From Phellopilus nigrolimitatus (taxonomy: Eukaryota > Basidiomycota > Agaricomycetes > Hymenochaetales > Hymenochaetaceae), in the NCBI GenBank assembly GCA_021029095.1, contig JAJOHG010000003.1:1364001-1428000 (forward strand): a DNA stretch of 64,000 bases. The letters run 5' to 3'. The position numbers and the translations under genes are program-made. Shown here piece by piece: positions 63,934 to 64,000 of the stretch; position 1 is the first letter of the stretch, and every line of letters starts with the position of its first letter. The notes under the pieces were generated by a model. The model was not told the origin of the DNA. It did not search any database and saw only the letters and a program-made list of their open reading frames with translations.

Positions 63934-64000
63934 AGTACATCTTATCTGGATACTCTCCTTCTAACACGTCTGCAGACCGCGCCGTTCTGCATGCGGACGT

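Overview
The window is nuclear DNA from a basidiomycete fungus, most likely an Agaricomycete. Genes are broken by many short GT-AG introns (about 45-75 nt). The protein families are typical of mushrooms: a DUF6593-like protein, a FunK1-type kinase fragment, BTB proteins, an F-box protein with an N-terminal coiled coil, and a basidiomycete P450. I rebuilt exons by hand from splice signals, reading phase and family motifs. Residue numbers refer to these models.

Layout. 1.9-2.7 kb: DUF6593-like protein (+). 4.7-8.6 kb: ARO8-type aminotransferase and mitochondrial COQ10 (both -). 10.7-12.9 kb: ten-exon cytochrome P450 (+), followed by kinase debris with a 124-bp tandem duplication. 16.9-29.2 kb: a run of minus-strand features, namely a BTB protein, RTP1/TANGO6, an intron-containing tRNA-Arg(ACG), delta-1-pyrroline-5-carboxylate dehydrogenase (PUT2) and a second BTB protein. 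30.8-31.4 kb: a 580-bp foldback MITE with a 5-bp target duplication. 32.7-34.1 kb: SAM-methyltransferase-like gene (+). 34-38 kb: nothing recognisable. 38.1-41.9 kb: a divergent pair (Cys/His-rich protein, and a conserved basidiomycete protein with an RGG-like tail). 42.8-44.1 kb: P450 pseudogene that is a paralogue of the intact gene with one large internal deletion. 45.5-52.7 kb: DUR3 urea transporter and an OCRL-type 5-phosphatase/RhoGAP protein (both +). 53.9-55.1 kb: unknown protein (+). 56.0-57.7 kb: LARP7/Pof8-like gene with a stop and frame breaks (-). 58.0-60.1 kb: F-box fragment and F-box gene (+). 60.5-61.0 kb: nested direct and inverted repeats. 61.3-63.4 kb: NADAR-domain protein with a predicted N-myristoylation signal and a long Q/P/M-rich region (-).

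This does not look like one biosynthetic cluster. Three genes touch nitrogen metabolism (aromatic transamination, proline catabolism, urea uptake), but they are far apart. The most notable items are the myristoylation-type NADAR protein, the P450/pseudogene pair, the MITE, the decaying LARP7-like gene, and recurring one-base frame breaks in otherwise conserved genes. Those breaks may be sequence errors or real decay.
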